DNA of 64,000 bases from Pelosinus fermentans JBW45 (GCF_000271665.2 NZ_CP010978.1:4122501-4186500); one strand, 5' to 3'. Positions 42,186 through 51,154 are shown, counted from the stretch's first letter. Notes: generated by a model from the sequence alone, not told the origin. Numbers and translations are program-made.

Positions 42186-43811
42186 CTATTTCATTTTTAA
42201 GAGTAACTCACGATACTCCTTGTCTAAATGATCTATGGTGTTTCTGTCTTTAGCAACAGATAATTTACTAAGCACTTCGGCCAAACGATGCTCTAATAAA
42301 AGTCGTCCCTCTTTAGCTGAATCCACCTTCTGCTCTTGTTTATATTGCAAATATTCTTCATAATTCCCAGAAAAAAGCCGAAGCTTTCCAGAATCAAATA
42401 GCATGAGATGGGTAGCGACGGAATTAATAAATTTTCGGTCATGAGAGGCCAGCAGTATTGTCCCTTTATACTCTGCCAACACAGCTTCAAGTGCTGCCAA
42501 AGATGGTAAATCCAAGTAATTTGTTGGTTCATCCAACAGTAGAACATTTGCTTTGCTCACCATAATTTGGGCTAGAGCGACACGTGTTCTCTCGCCTCCG
42601 CTCAATACAGCAACTTTTTTATACACATCATCCCGGCGAAATAGCAACTGTGCCAGCAGGCTTCTCACGAAGTTCTCATCATAGATACTATCTGTCATCA
42701 CATTTACCAGTATCGACTTATCTAGATCAAGCCCCTCTATCGCCTGGCTGAAATATCCAAAGCGTACCTTGGGTGCAACATAGATCCCTTCAGCGTATGA
42801 CAGAATCATATTCATTAACGTTGTTTTTCCGCAGCCGTTATCGCCAATCAGAGCTACCTTATAACCGTTAAAAATGCTAAATTCAGCCTGATCATACAAT
42901 CTGCGATTGTCAAAGAATTTGCTTATCCCTTCTGCCCGCAGCACCATTTTGCTGTATAGATCATCGGTATTCTCCAAATCAAATATCACCTTAGGATTAC
43001 CTTTGGGTTTATCCTTGACCTCTAGCTGACTCATTCGTGTTTCCATGGCTTTTACGGCTTTATCCAAGTTCGCTTTTGCTTTTTGATTCCCCATTTTGTG
43101 CAGTCGTGCTTCCGAATTTCCCATCCGGCTTGGAGTTTTTCTCATAGTCACTGCCTGCTGCCTGCGGTCGGCTGCCCCCGCCTCTAGTTTTTTCTTCTCT
43201 GCAAGATAAATTTCATATTCGCGGGCTTGCTGTGCTTTCTTCACTTCTTTTTCGGCAAGGTACTTTCGATAATTACCTGTATAAACCTTGATTTCTCCCT
43301 CTTGTATCTCCCAGATACTAGTACAAACCATGTCAAGCAATTCCCGATCGTGGGAAACAATGACAAAGGCACCTTGAAACTCTCGCAGCTTTTGCTGGAC
43401 AAGTTCAGTTCCCTTAATATCCAGATTTGCTGTTGGCTCATCAGCCAGCAAGAAAGCAGTGTCTTTACTAAATGCTAAAGCAAGTCGGTAGCGAGTCTTT
43501 TCTCCCCCGCTCATTGTCTTCTCATACTGCATCCCAATTTGGAATTGATGAGCAAGACCTGGATTCATGCCATTTTCCTGCTCATAACTGCCATCTAGCT
43601 GAGCTATATAAGAAGGGGAACGATACTGAACAACCTTCCCTTCATCAGGCTGCATTAAACCTGCCATGATTTTTAGCAGAGTAGTTTTCCCTACTCCATT
43701 GGGGCCGACAATGCCGATACGGTCTTTTGAATACACCTTCAAATCGTCAATTTTAAATAAACAGCGATCTCCAACCGACGTCACAATATTTCTTAATTCT
43801 AATACTAACAA
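42186..43811 (-). CDS. ABC-F family ATPase (antibiotic-resistance/ribosome-protection type)
   Basis: 541 residues from the TTG at 43811, 5-7 bases after AAGGAGAGG; the longer frame to 43844 runs through a terminator hairpin and is not family sequence. Two ABC domains: GPNGVGKTT / MSGGEKTR / LLADEPTANLD and GDNGCGKTT / LSGGERTR / LLLDEPTNYLD, joined by a long charged helical linker (about 190-300), no membrane segments. ABC-F proteins enter the ribosomal E site; this short first domain and long linker resemble the Vml/Vga/Lsa resistance group. The attenuator-like leader supports induction by a ribosome-targeting drug. Confidence 0.88.
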   Translation of the reverse strand: MLVLELRNIVTSVGDRCLFKIDDLKVYSKDRIGIVGPNGVGKTTLLKIMAGLMQPDEGKVVQYRSPSYIAQLDGSYEQENGMNPGLAHQFQIGMQYEKTMSGGEKTRYRLALAFSKDTAFLLADEPTANLDIKGTELVQQKLREFQGAFVIVSHDRELLDMVCTSIWEIQEGEIKVYTGNYRKYLAEKEVKKAQQAREYEIYLAEKKKLEAGAADRRQQAVTMRKTPSRMGNSEARLHKMGNQKAKANLDKAVKAMETRMSQLEVKDKPKGNPKVIFDLENTDDLYSKMVLRAEGISKFFDNRRLYDQAEFSIFNGYKVALIGDNGCGKTTLMNMILSYAEGIYVAPKVRFGYFSQAIEGLDLDKSILVNVMTDSIYDENFVRSLLAQLLFRRDDVYKKVAVLSGGERTRVALAQIMVSKANVLLLDEPTNYLDLPSLAALEAVLAEYKGTILLASHDRKFINSVATHLMLFDSGKLRLFSGNYEEYLQYKQEQKVDSAKEGRLLLEHRLAEVLSKLSVAKDRNTIDHLDKEYRELLLKMK

Positions 43812-43884
43812 AAAAACCTCTCCTTTTTGGCAAAGAGAGGACATACGTACAGAAAAAAGAGCGCAGCAACACGCACCTATACAT
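43753..43884 (-). CDS. Putative leader peptide of the ABC-F gene
   Basis: A 43-codon frame with ATG at 43884 directly behind AGAGAGGATT. It runs through both alternative hairpin arms and overlaps the first 59 bases of the ABC-F gene in another frame. The first residues are MYRCVLLRSFFC. Ribosome stalling on it would change the fold of the leader. Two smaller frames upstream (17 and 6 codons) are also possible. Confidence 0.45.
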   Translation of the reverse strand: MYRCVLLRSFFCTYVLSLPKRRGFFVSIRIKKYCDVGWRSLFI

Positions 43885-43894
43885 AATCCTCTCT
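43810..43894 (-). promoter_or_regulatory. Terminator/antiterminator attenuator before the ABC-F gene
   Basis: Minus strand. Arm 1 AGAGAGGA (43887-43894) can pair with arm 2 TCCTCTCT (43834-43841); arm 2 can instead pair with arm 3 GAGAGG (43817-43822), forming a stem followed by seven T (43816-43810), an intrinsic terminator. Arm 3 is also the ribosome site of the ABC-F gene. Confidence 0.72.
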
Positions 43895-44140
43895 AGAATT
43901 CAAATGAGCACATGAACAGAATCCTGCGTACTAATACAGGAATGCTCTCTCATTTGATTTACTAAAAAAGATTAATTGCGCATGTTCGTAATACCCTTTT
44001 CCTTCCGTTATATTTTGTGGTTCTAAACGTATTTTATCCAATACATCAGCAAATAGCAATAGAATACTCTTCCAATTATATATTGTGAACAATTAACTAC
44101 TTTGATTAAGACTATGAAAAAAATGATAAAGAATTAGAGA
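43895..44140. other. ABC-F leader and promoter region
   Basis: No gene supported. On the minus strand an AAATGAG/CTCATTT stem with an inner CCTG/CAGG stem lies at 43900-43960, upstream of the attenuator. Confidence 0.4.
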
Positions 44141-44181
44141 ATTAAAGCCGAATCCCTTATAGTCAGGGATTCGGCTTTAAT
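44141..44181 (-). terminator. Intrinsic terminator of the iorAB operon
   Basis: 17-bp perfect stem attaaagccgaatccct / agggattcggctttaat with a 7-base loop, U-rich on the minus strand. Confidence 0.85.
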
Positions 44182-44191
44182 GTTGTTGCGT

Positions 44192-44782
44192 TTATTTTGG
44201 GGACGAGAAACCTGTCCCTGTAAGTCCTGCATGAAAGGCTTCAAGGTTGATATCAACTGTTTTAGCTTTAACATGGTTCCTAATGGCCTGCTCCCAATCA
44301 ATATTCTCCAAACTCATAGCTTTTACTAAAGCACCAAATAATACGATATTCATAGTCTTGGCATTGCCAAGTTGTACTGCAATTTCAGCAGCTTTCAGCA
44401 CTGTTGTCTTCACTTTTTGCTGAATCACCTCCAGTATACCATCTGGGTAATCAATTTGCCCCATAAGAATAAGAGCGAAAGGAATCTGATAGTCATTAAC
44501 AATCGCAGTTCCCCTAGGATTGATATATTCTAACCAGCGCAATGCTTCCATAGTCTCAAAAGCAACTAATATATCCGCTTGCCCCTTGCCAATTATCGGG
44601 GAATAGACCTTCTTGCCATATCTAACTTGAGTACTGACACTACCACCGCGTTGTGCCATGCCATGAACTTCAGACATTTTCACATCATATCCTGCGGTAA
44701 TCAAACCATCCGACAATATTTTACTTGCAAGAATGGTCCCTTGCCCTCCTACACCTACTAAAAGTATATTTTTAACATCCAT
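44192..44782 (-). CDS. iorB: Indolepyruvate:ferredoxin oxidoreductase, beta subunit
   Basis: 196 residues from the ATG at 44782, one base after the iorA stop and with GGGGGAA upstream; the longer frame overlaps iorA. The body reads NILLVGVGGQGTILASKIL near the start and SEVHGMAQRGGSVSTQVRYG, both signatures of the gamma-type domain of 2-oxoacid:ferredoxin oxidoreductases. With IorA it converts arylpyruvates from aromatic amino acid breakdown to acyl-CoA and reduced ferredoxin. Confidence 0.93.
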   Translation of the reverse strand: MDVKNILLVGVGGQGTILASKILSDGLITAGYDVKMSEVHGMAQRGGSVSTQVRYGKKVYSPIIGKGQADILVAFETMEALRWLEYINPRGTAIVNDYQIPFALILMGQIDYPDGILEVIQQKVKTTVLKAAEIAVQLGNAKTMNIVLFGALVKAMSLENIDWEQAIRNHVKAKTVDINLEAFHAGLTGTGFSSPK

Positions 44783-44783
44783 T

Positions 44784-46562
44784 TTATTCCCCCACCCTTG
44801 AAATTGCTTTTTGGGGGCATACTTGAACACATACCTGGCATGCAACACATTGAACCGGATCTATTTTTGCTTTCCTAGCGCCTTTATCAAATCTTAAAGC
44901 CGGGCAGCCCGTCCAAATGCACAACTTACAACCAATACATTTTTCCTCTTTTACTTCACAAGTCGACATGTAATTCCCAAATTCATCCTTATCGATCTGA
45001 GATTGTTTTTTTAGAACACACGGCCATCGCGTAATAATAACCGATGGTTCATCAAGACTAAGCGCCCACTCTAACGCTGATTTCACTCTAGAAAGTATCA
45101 GTGGGTTGATTACTCGCACATGATCAATCCCCACTGCTTTCACCACAGCAGCAATATCTAGAGCCTTTGTCGGCATTCCCTGAAGAGTAAAACCAGTACC
45201 AGGATGATCTTGGTGACCGGTCATCCCGGTAATTCGATTATCTAGAATACAAGTAATTGTATTGCTGTTGTTATACGCAGTATCCATGATACTGTTTATT
45301 CCCGTATGAAAGAAGGTCGAGTCTCCAATTGTAGCAATTACTCGCATGTTTTCGTTAAACTTGTTGAAAATCTTTTGTGCTCCATGTGCTATACTCGGAG
45401 CTCCTCCCATGCAAATAGCGCTATCTTTGGCACTAAGAGGAGCAGATCCTCCTAATGCATAGCAACCGATATCACCAGAAACCATAACATTTCTAATCTT
45501 AGACAACTCATAAAAAAAACCACGATGTGGGCAACCAGCACAAAGGACTGGCGGCCTAGAAGCAATAGAAGCAGAATCGTACTGAACTCTCTGTCTTTCT
45601 GTACCAATCAAACTTTTGGCTATAATATCTGGATTTAATTCATACATATTGGGAATTTTTTCTTTACCGATACAAGCAATACCGGCTTGCTTAATTTGTT
45701 CTTCTAAGTAAGGTTCCAACTCTTCCACAATATAGAGTGTTTCCATATTCGTAGCAAATTCCCTTATTTTCATCAGTGGCAACGGATAGGTGAAACCAAG
45801 TTTTAAATAAGAAACGGTATCTTCAAATACTTCTTTAGTATGTTGGTAAGCAATCCCCGAAGTGATAATCCCAATTTTACTTTCGTTCCATTCAAAATAA
45901 TTGAGGCTTGTCTCGTTAGAATATTGCTCTAATTCTTTAAGTCTTCCGTCCAATTGAGCCCGTAAATTTCGCGAAACTGCAGGCACTAAATTATATTTAG
46001 CAAGGTTCTTCACATATGGCTTTTTGCCTACTTCTTGACGCTCGCCGATTTCCACTATACTTTTACTGTGACAAACCCGTGTCGTCATTCTCATTAATAC
46101 AGGTGTATCAAACTTTTCACTAATTTCCATAGCCACTTTGATCATATCTTTCGATTCTTGACTGTCACTTGGTTCAATCATTGGGATCTTAGCAAATTTG
46201 GCATAGTATCTGTTGTCTTGTTCATTCTGTGACGAATGTAGACCAGGATCATCAGCAGTGATCAGCAGCATTCCCCCATTAACTCCCGTATAGGCAAAGC
46301 TAAAAAGAGGATCTGCAGCAACATTTACCCCAACCATTTTCATTGCTGCTAATGACCTTGCCCCTGCAATAGAGGCACCAATGGCACTTTCCAAAGCTAC
46401 CTTTTCATTAGGTGCCCATTCAGCAATAATATCCTTTTTAAATTCTGCAATATTCTCCAATATTTCCGTGCTGGGAGTACCAGGGTAAGCAGCAGCAAAA
46501 GTAACTCCTGCTTCGTATGCACCTTGAGCCACAGCTTCATTACCTGTTAGTAACTTTCTCAT
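44784..46562 (-). CDS. iorA: Indolepyruvate:ferredoxin oxidoreductase, alpha subunit
   Basis: 592 residues, usual length. N-terminal pyrimidine-binding domain (GNEAVAQGAYEAGVTFAAAYPGTPSTEI, read in parts), a central TPP-binding domain (CAGCPHRG, GDIGCYALG, IATIGDSTFFHTG) and C-terminal 2[4Fe-4S] domain (CIGCKLCIWTGCPAL and CVACQVCVQVCP). AAGGAG precedes the ATG. Forms a complex with IorB; the reverse direction can make aromatic amino acids from aryl acids in anaerobes. Confidence 0.95.
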   Translation of the reverse strand: MRKLLTGNEAVAQGAYEAGVTFAAAYPGTPSTEILENIAEFKKDIIAEWAPNEKVALESAIGASIAGARSLAAMKMVGVNVAADPLFSFAYTGVNGGMLLITADDPGLHSSQNEQDNRYYAKFAKIPMIEPSDSQESKDMIKVAMEISEKFDTPVLMRMTTRVCHSKSIVEIGERQEVGKKPYVKNLAKYNLVPAVSRNLRAQLDGRLKELEQYSNETSLNYFEWNESKIGIITSGIAYQHTKEVFEDTVSYLKLGFTYPLPLMKIREFATNMETLYIVEELEPYLEEQIKQAGIACIGKEKIPNMYELNPDIIAKSLIGTERQRVQYDSASIASRPPVLCAGCPHRGFFYELSKIRNVMVSGDIGCYALGGSAPLSAKDSAICMGGAPSIAHGAQKIFNKFNENMRVIATIGDSTFFHTGINSIMDTAYNNSNTITCILDNRITGMTGHQDHPGTGFTLQGMPTKALDIAAVVKAVGIDHVRVINPLILSRVKSALEWALSLDEPSVIITRWPCVLKKQSQIDKDEFGNYMSTCEVKEEKCIGCKLCIWTGCPALRFDKGARKAKIDPVQCVACQVCVQVCPQKAISRVGE

Positions 46563-46617
46563 CTAAATTTCTCCTTCCCCATTGTCCTTCGCAACTTTGA
46601 CAGCTCTGAATCCTGAT

Positions 46618-46668
46618 TAGAAAAACACCATTATTTATCTTTTACTGATAAATAATGGTATTTTTCTA
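46618..46668. terminator. Repeated terminator-like hairpin, copy 3
   Basis: 20-bp stem with one mismatch (tagaaaaacaccattattta with the inverse at 46649-46668). It lies between the acetyltransferase end and the iorA start. Confidence 0.7.
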
Positions 46669-46775
46669 TCCTCCTATTCTAATTATAGGTTATTTAAATT
46701 GTTTGAGCGACCCGGCTAAGAATCCCCTCATACACTTTTACTTGATGTTGTTGAATTTTTTCTCAAGAAGACAGA

Positions 46776-47840
46776 TTAACAAATTCTTTCTTTTTTTATA
46801 TAAGAAAGAATTTCTTTGGCATTGTTATTGATTAATAAAATTTTATTATAATCAATTGCAATATTATTCAAATATTGTAAAACCAAAGCATCTTTACAAG
46901 CAGTTCCCGGCATTATTCCGGCAAAAAAGAATCCCATCTTTTCAAATTCAGGTGTCAGATAATAGGTCAAAGGATCGTTTAGGCTTAAGTACAAATGAAT
47001 TACAACAAATTTCTCAGAACAAAATTTACTTAACATTGCACTAATTTCCGGAATTATCTTCTTTCCATATCGTACGATCTTTACGATTGCCTGTCTTAAT
47101 TTCTTGTCAGCTTTAATTCTAAAATCTGACTGGCTATTTACATCGTTTTCTGATTTTTTTTCTGGTATTCGGCACTGAACACGAGCTACGCCAATATTTT
47201 TAAATAAGTTCTTAACCATGTTTTTATGTTTCTGTGGAGGATAGATAATCAGTGTTTTAGGCTTTACAATGTACATATAAGTTAACACTAATGTTAAACG
47301 CTGTGATTGTTCAGTGCTAATTTCCATAAACTCAACATTAGGGGCATACCCCAGCCAAATCCCGCAATCCTTGAAGCCATGGAAATATACTTGTTTTTGG
47401 GAAAATAGATGTTTGGTAACAGGTAAAATATAAATCCCCATGACTCCTTTAAATAAATTTGGCTTTCTATTTATATATAGATATTCAGCCAATTTAGTCA
47501 GTACCCCTCCATTGCGGAAAGCAGGCTTTACCACAGCTATTATCGGTTCAACAATTTGTGGGTCATCTACCGTTCGCAAAAGGGCCATATGACCGATAAT
47601 ATCCCCCTCATCTGTAACCGCTACAATTGATGTCAAATAACCGCTTTCATTTGCCTTGACAATTGCCGCTGGAGTATAATACTCCTTGTAACAATATGAA
47701 TTACCATAACAATCTTGTATAATGCCGACAACATCAACAGCTTCGGCTGGTTTCATGACCCTGACGGTAACATTAAATTTAGGAAAAGTACTATCATATA
47801 GAAGATAATCCCTTAATAGTTGATTTTTCACTATTTTCAT
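46776..47840 (-). CDS. GNAT-family acetyltransferase-like protein
   Basis: 354 residues from the ATG at 47840, behind CAGGGGTGA. The N-terminal 160 residues look like a GNAT domain (TVRVMKPAEAVDVVGIIQDCYGNSY, read in parts; the acetyl-CoA loop region VVKPAFRNGGVLTKLAEYLY). The C-terminal 190 residues are not recognised. It follows the membrane histidine kinase gene by about 30 bases in the same direction, so the two likely share a transcript; no response regulator accompanies them. The substrate is unknown. Confidence 0.75.
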   Translation of the reverse strand: MKIVKNQLLRDYLLYDSTFPKFNVTVRVMKPAEAVDVVGIIQDCYGNSYCYKEYYTPAAIVKANESGYLTSIVAVTDEGDIIGHMALLRTVDDPQIVEPIIAVVKPAFRNGGVLTKLAEYLYINRKPNLFKGVMGIYILPVTKHLFSQKQVYFHGFKDCGIWLGYAPNVEFMEISTEQSQRLTLVLTYMYIVKPKTLIIYPPQKHKNMVKNLFKNIGVARVQCRIPEKKSENDVNSQSDFRIKADKKLRQAIVKIVRYGKKIIPEISAMLSKFCSEKFVVIHLYLSLNDPLTYYLTPEFEKMGFFFAGIMPGTACKDALVLQYLNNIAIDYNKILLINNNAKEILSYIKKERIC

Positions 47841-47871
47841 TGCAGAATCACCCCTGAGTATCAAAATTGTT

Positions 47872-49581
47872 TTATCCCATCATTCTCGTTGCGACATTAT
47901 TGTCAGCTATCACCTCTGAGCTTTCTATCGATATTTTGAATTTTACCAAAAAGGTTGTTCCCTTTGAACTGCTTTCTATCGCTATAACTGCTCTATGTCG
48001 TTCCGCTATACTATAACAAATAGCAAGCCCTAAGCCAGTTCCAGTATCTTTCGTTGAAAAAAACGGAGTTCCTATCTTTTTCAGCATCTCAGCATTCATG
48101 CCTTTCCCCCGATCCTGGACGCTTAAAACCACTTCCCCCTTATCAACATAGGTACTAATTTTTAAAATTCCGTAATCCTCCATTGATTCAATTCCGTTTT
48201 TTGCTAGATTCAAAATTAGTTGCATCATCTCCTTTTTATCCATAAGTAGATCAGGAATATCCCCTAAATCCACATCAACATCTTTATTAATAGCTGCTTC
48301 ATCTGTCTTTATTAAAGGTAATAGCGCAGAGATCAATGCATTGAGATTAGTCCGTTCAAAATTTACAGACTTTGTTCTAGCTAATAGAATCAGCTCACTC
48401 ATAATCGAATTGATTTGATCTAGCTCTTGAATCGTTAAGTCGAAGTACTCTTTACAATGGCTCAAATCCTTCTTTGCACTTAAAAACTGCATAAAACCGC
48501 GAATGGTGGTCAATGGGTTCCGAATCTCATGGGCAATCCCTGTGGACATATGACCGGCCAGATTAAGCCGCTCTAGTCGCAATACTTCATTTTCTAATTT
48601 TTTCATCTCACCAATATCAATAAAAACGCTTAGTGTATGCGGCTTTCCCCCAATGTCAATTAACTCACAAAAGAGCAGACTGATTTGTAGTTTTCCTGTT
48701 TTAGTATAAATATGTGTTTCAAAATTGCTGATTGACTTTCCTTTACGCAATAACTGAACGATTTCGTCATAATCATCAATCAAGATATGTAAGTTTCTCA
48801 ATGTTTTCCCAATTATTTCCTCCCTTGTATACTCAAAAGTTCGTAAAAAACTTTCGTTAACAGTGATATATCGTCCATCTTCTATTGACCTAATTGACAT
48901 TGGACTAGGATTAAAATTAAAGGCTGTTGCAAAGCGTTCCTCACTTTTCTGTAACTCTCTTTGTGCACTATCTTTTTCAGCTTGATTTCTTCGCGCATGA
49001 ATTACATTTTTTGTAACAAAAACAAAGATTGCAGCACCAACTGTATGAGCAACAGTCATTGGTATAGCAAATCTTTTAACAATATCTATTACCCCATCAC
49101 TCCATTGTCCCATCATTAGTGTCAGTATCATATGGAATATTTCAAAACTAGCAGCAAATACTGCTGCTTCACATACCCCTGGCAGCTGTCCTTTTTTCCA
49201 TCGGTGTACAAATCCACCTGCCAATCCAGCAAGCAGCGTTATCAACACTGCGGAATTAGTAACTTCTGCCGCTCCATATCGTAAGTCATATAAGCGGTAC
49301 CCGCCACTAAACAAACCAGCACCAACACCAATAATGGGACCACCTAATAACCCAGCAAGCATCGGTCCAAGAACTCTGACATTAGCTATACCGCCTGCAA
49401 TAGCGCCGTAAAGAGAAAAGATTCCAAACGTCAATGTAAATAAAACTTCGTTTTTAGTATTACGTTTTCCCTCAACTATTTCCCAATAATATTTTCTATG
49501 GCTTAATACATAAGCCATAACGATAATTACACACACATTGTTAATGGGAGATATAATAACATTAATTAAATCTTCATTCAA
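47872..49581 (-). CDS. Membrane sensor histidine kinase with LytS-like 5TM domain and PAS
   Basis: 569 residues. Five to six membrane helices within 1-190 form a 5TM-LYT domain (GGIANVRVLGPMLAGLLGGPIIG, read in parts), followed by a PAS domain (about 215-330), HisKA with phospho-acceptor His351 in GIAHEIRNPLTTIRGF and HATPase_c (LAKNGIES, DRGKGM, GTGLGLAI). The build resembles KinB/SpoIIJ-type kinases. No partner response regulator lies next to it; the acetyltransferase-like gene is downstream. What it senses cannot be told. Confidence 0.9.
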   Translation of the reverse strand: MNEDLINVIISPINNVCVIIVMAYVLSHRKYYWEIVEGKRNTKNEVLFTLTFGIFSLYGAIAGGIANVRVLGPMLAGLLGGPIIGVGAGLFSGGYRLYDLRYGAAEVTNSAVLITLLAGLAGGFVHRWKKGQLPGVCEAAVFAASFEIFHMILTLMMGQWSDGVIDIVKRFAIPMTVAHTVGAAIFVFVTKNVIHARRNQAEKDSAQRELQKSEERFATAFNFNPSPMSIRSIEDGRYITVNESFLRTFEYTREEIIGKTLRNLHILIDDYDEIVQLLRKGKSISNFETHIYTKTGKLQISLLFCELIDIGGKPHTLSVFIDIGEMKKLENEVLRLERLNLAGHMSTGIAHEIRNPLTTIRGFMQFLSAKKDLSHCKEYFDLTIQELDQINSIMSELILLARTKSVNFERTNLNALISALLPLIKTDEAAINKDVDVDLGDIPDLLMDKKEMMQLILNLAKNGIESMEDYGILKISTYVDKGEVVLSVQDRGKGMNAEMLKKIGTPFFSTKDTGTGLGLAICYSIAERHRAVIAIESSSKGTTFLVKFKISIESSEVIADNNVATRMMG

Positions 49582-49742
49582 AAAACATCACCTCTACAGC
49601 GAAAATATAACATAAAGCACGAAAAATGTAAATATATGTTATAATTGGTAATTCATCATTTTAACTATTTCGCTCCATATCTAACAATGCCATCCAAAAG
49701 CTCCCTTGATGTTTCGCTAATAGGGATACAGGGCAAAAATAT

Positions 49743-49777
49743 AAAAACTTCAGACTAATTTGACTCTCGAAGTTTTT
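49743..49777. terminator. Probable terminator at the end of the transporter pseudogene
   Basis: aaaaacttc pairs with gaagttttt, with A- and T-runs on both sides. Apart from it the 49582-49929 stretch shows only the kinase promoter area. Confidence 0.45.
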
Positions 49778-49929
49778 TATTGATTTGCTTGATAGCTTAT
49801 ACTCACTGCTTCTCTTTCATTATTTTATACGTTAATAAAGCTATCAACATGATTGAGAGAGAGGCAAACTATTTTCTTATGGTAAATCCCTCCGCACTGC
49901 CTTGCCGCATAAGGCGATAATTGCCCCCA

Positions 49930-50323
49930 TTAGTCCGGGACACAAACCGTGTTACGGCGAAAAGCATGTATCGTTTTTATCGTTACCATAGCAACAATCA
50001 GTGTAGTCACCGTCAATAACAGAGTCGCCAGCCACGCAAACAGTATAAGCCCTGTAAACTTAAAAGCCAGGGTGGTGGCAATCGTTACGGCGCACATGGG
50101 GAATGTGTATACCCACCAGGATACAAAAAAGTTTATCCTGGTAAAATTCCGCGCCATCGAGAATAACAAAAATTTGTAAACCTAAGACTTGCTCAAACCG
50201 CTGGTAGGCAATCGACAAACCGCATAGCCCCATCACGCTGGTAAATAGTCCAATAGGAAAATAGGATACCCCACTTACCAAAATCAATCCCCCCTTATAA
50301 GTATTGCTGTTTGTAAGAATCAT
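49930..50323 (-). pseudogene. Collapsed TDT/SLAC1-family transporter gene
   Basis: Two pieces of a tellurite-resistance/dicarboxylate (TehA/SLAC1) transporter read leftward in different frames. The N-terminal piece (VSYFPIGLFTSVMGLCGLSIAYQR) covers the first membrane helix; the C-terminal piece (FFVSWWVYTFPMCAVTIATT, then LLTVTTLIVAMVTIKTIHAFRR) covers the last helices. Roughly 200 internal residues are missing and the joint is frame-shifted. A full protein would be about 320 residues. Confidence 0.75.
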
Positions 50324-50479
50324 CCCCCAAGCATCTGCCCTGCCACCACGGCATCCTGGCACATGCTACAATAGTATTGTATAATGGTAAAACAAAATCA
50401 CGGAAGATTACGCTCCTGCTTTGTCTGACCTTATTGGTGTTAGGCTTGAAAATGATACTAAGTAAATAACAATATAACC

Positions 50480-50531
50480 TTGACAAGGAACCTACCAAAA
50501 TTATATATTAGTTATGAAATATATTCCACAA
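50480..50531 (+). promoter_or_regulatory. Promoter and DUF134 operator, copy 1
   Basis: TTGACA (50480-50485), 18-base spacer, TATATT, then the near-palindrome TTATGAAATATATTCCACAA (50512-50531) two bases after the -10. Same layout as copy 2. Confidence 0.6.
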
Positions 50532-50623
50532 CTATTTTTTAGAGTCATAAGGTACAGTGCTGTATCACCTAATTGGTTTTTCGCAATCCAAGATAGCGGA
50601 TACATATAAGCCCTCTTCCTTTC

Positions 50624-50674
50624 TTGACATTTTCCTTTGGATATTATATATTGATTATGAAATATATTTCACAA
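50624..50674 (+). promoter_or_regulatory. Promoter and DUF134 operator, copy 2
   Basis: TTGACA (50624-50629), 17-base spacer, TATATT (50647-50652), then TTATGAAATATATTTCACAA (50655-50674). An operator just after the -10 fits repression or autoregulation of the DUF134 gene 15 bases downstream. Confidence 0.68.
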
Positions 50675-50689
50675 TTAGAAAGGAGTACT

Positions 50690-51124
50690 ATGGGTCGTCC
50701 ACATAAAGAACGCCGAGTTGAACAACTGCCTCCTACCACTCACTATAAACCTGTAGGGATTCCCCTGCGCGACATTGAGGAAGTCATATTAACCATTGAA
50801 GAAATGGAGGCTATCCGTCTAGCAGATATCGAACAACTAGATCAAGCATCAGCCGCTGACCGCATGGAAGTATCACGGCCCACTTTTCACCGCATTGTCA
50901 ATAGTGCTCATCAAAAAATAGCTGCTGCCTTATGGCAAGGACATGCGTTACGGGTAGATGGTGGTAACTTTCGCATTGCTCACCGATTTCAAGCAGATCT
51001 GCGTCATTGTATTTGCCATACTTGTGGTCACAAATGGTCCTTACCCCACGGTACCGGACAACGTTGCCATGATTTATCCTGCCCTCAATGTCAAGCTTCC
51101 ACTGTTAGTCGTGACGATAGCTAA
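50690..51124 (+). CDS. DUF134 (UPF0251) DNA-binding regulator
   Basis: 145 residues from the ATG at 50690 with AAAGGAG upstream. The start MGRPHKERRVEQLP and the segment LTIEEMEAIRLADIEQLDQASAADRM, read in parts, are DUF134 hallmarks, followed by a sigma-region-4-like helix-turn-helix (VSRPTFHRIVNSAHQKIA). A C-terminal extension has four cysteines in pairs (CICHTCGHKW and CHDLSCPQC) that could bind a metal or cluster, so it may be a metal- or Fe-S-sensing regulator. It heads the Fe-S/ORP-like operon and has palindromic operators in front of it. Confidence 0.85.
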   Translation: MGRPHKERRVEQLPPTTHYKPVGIPLRDIEEVILTIEEMEAIRLADIEQLDQASAADRMEVSRPTFHRIVNSAHQKIAAALWQGHALRVDGGNFRIAHRFQADLRHCICHTCGHKWSLPHGTGQRCHDLSCPQCQASTVSRDDS

Positions 51125-51154
51125 GCATATTTCACGTAATGATGAAATATGCTT
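51123..51154 (+). terminator. Hairpin between the DUF134 and NifU-like genes
   Basis: 12-bp stem aagcatatttca / tgaaatatgctt, 8-base loop. No strong T-run; partial attenuation of the operon is possible. Confidence 0.45.

Noticed and set aside
43812-43844. ATG at 43844 as start of the ABC-F gene
   Set aside because: The first 11 codons run through the terminator stem and its T-run and are not like ABC-F sequence; the TTG at 43811 has a well-placed AAGGAGAGG.
50060-50362. A real 100-residue gene overlapping the transporter remnant
   Set aside because: Its N-terminal part is TDT-family sequence and the rest is out-of-frame transporter sequence, so it is a pseudogene fragment.
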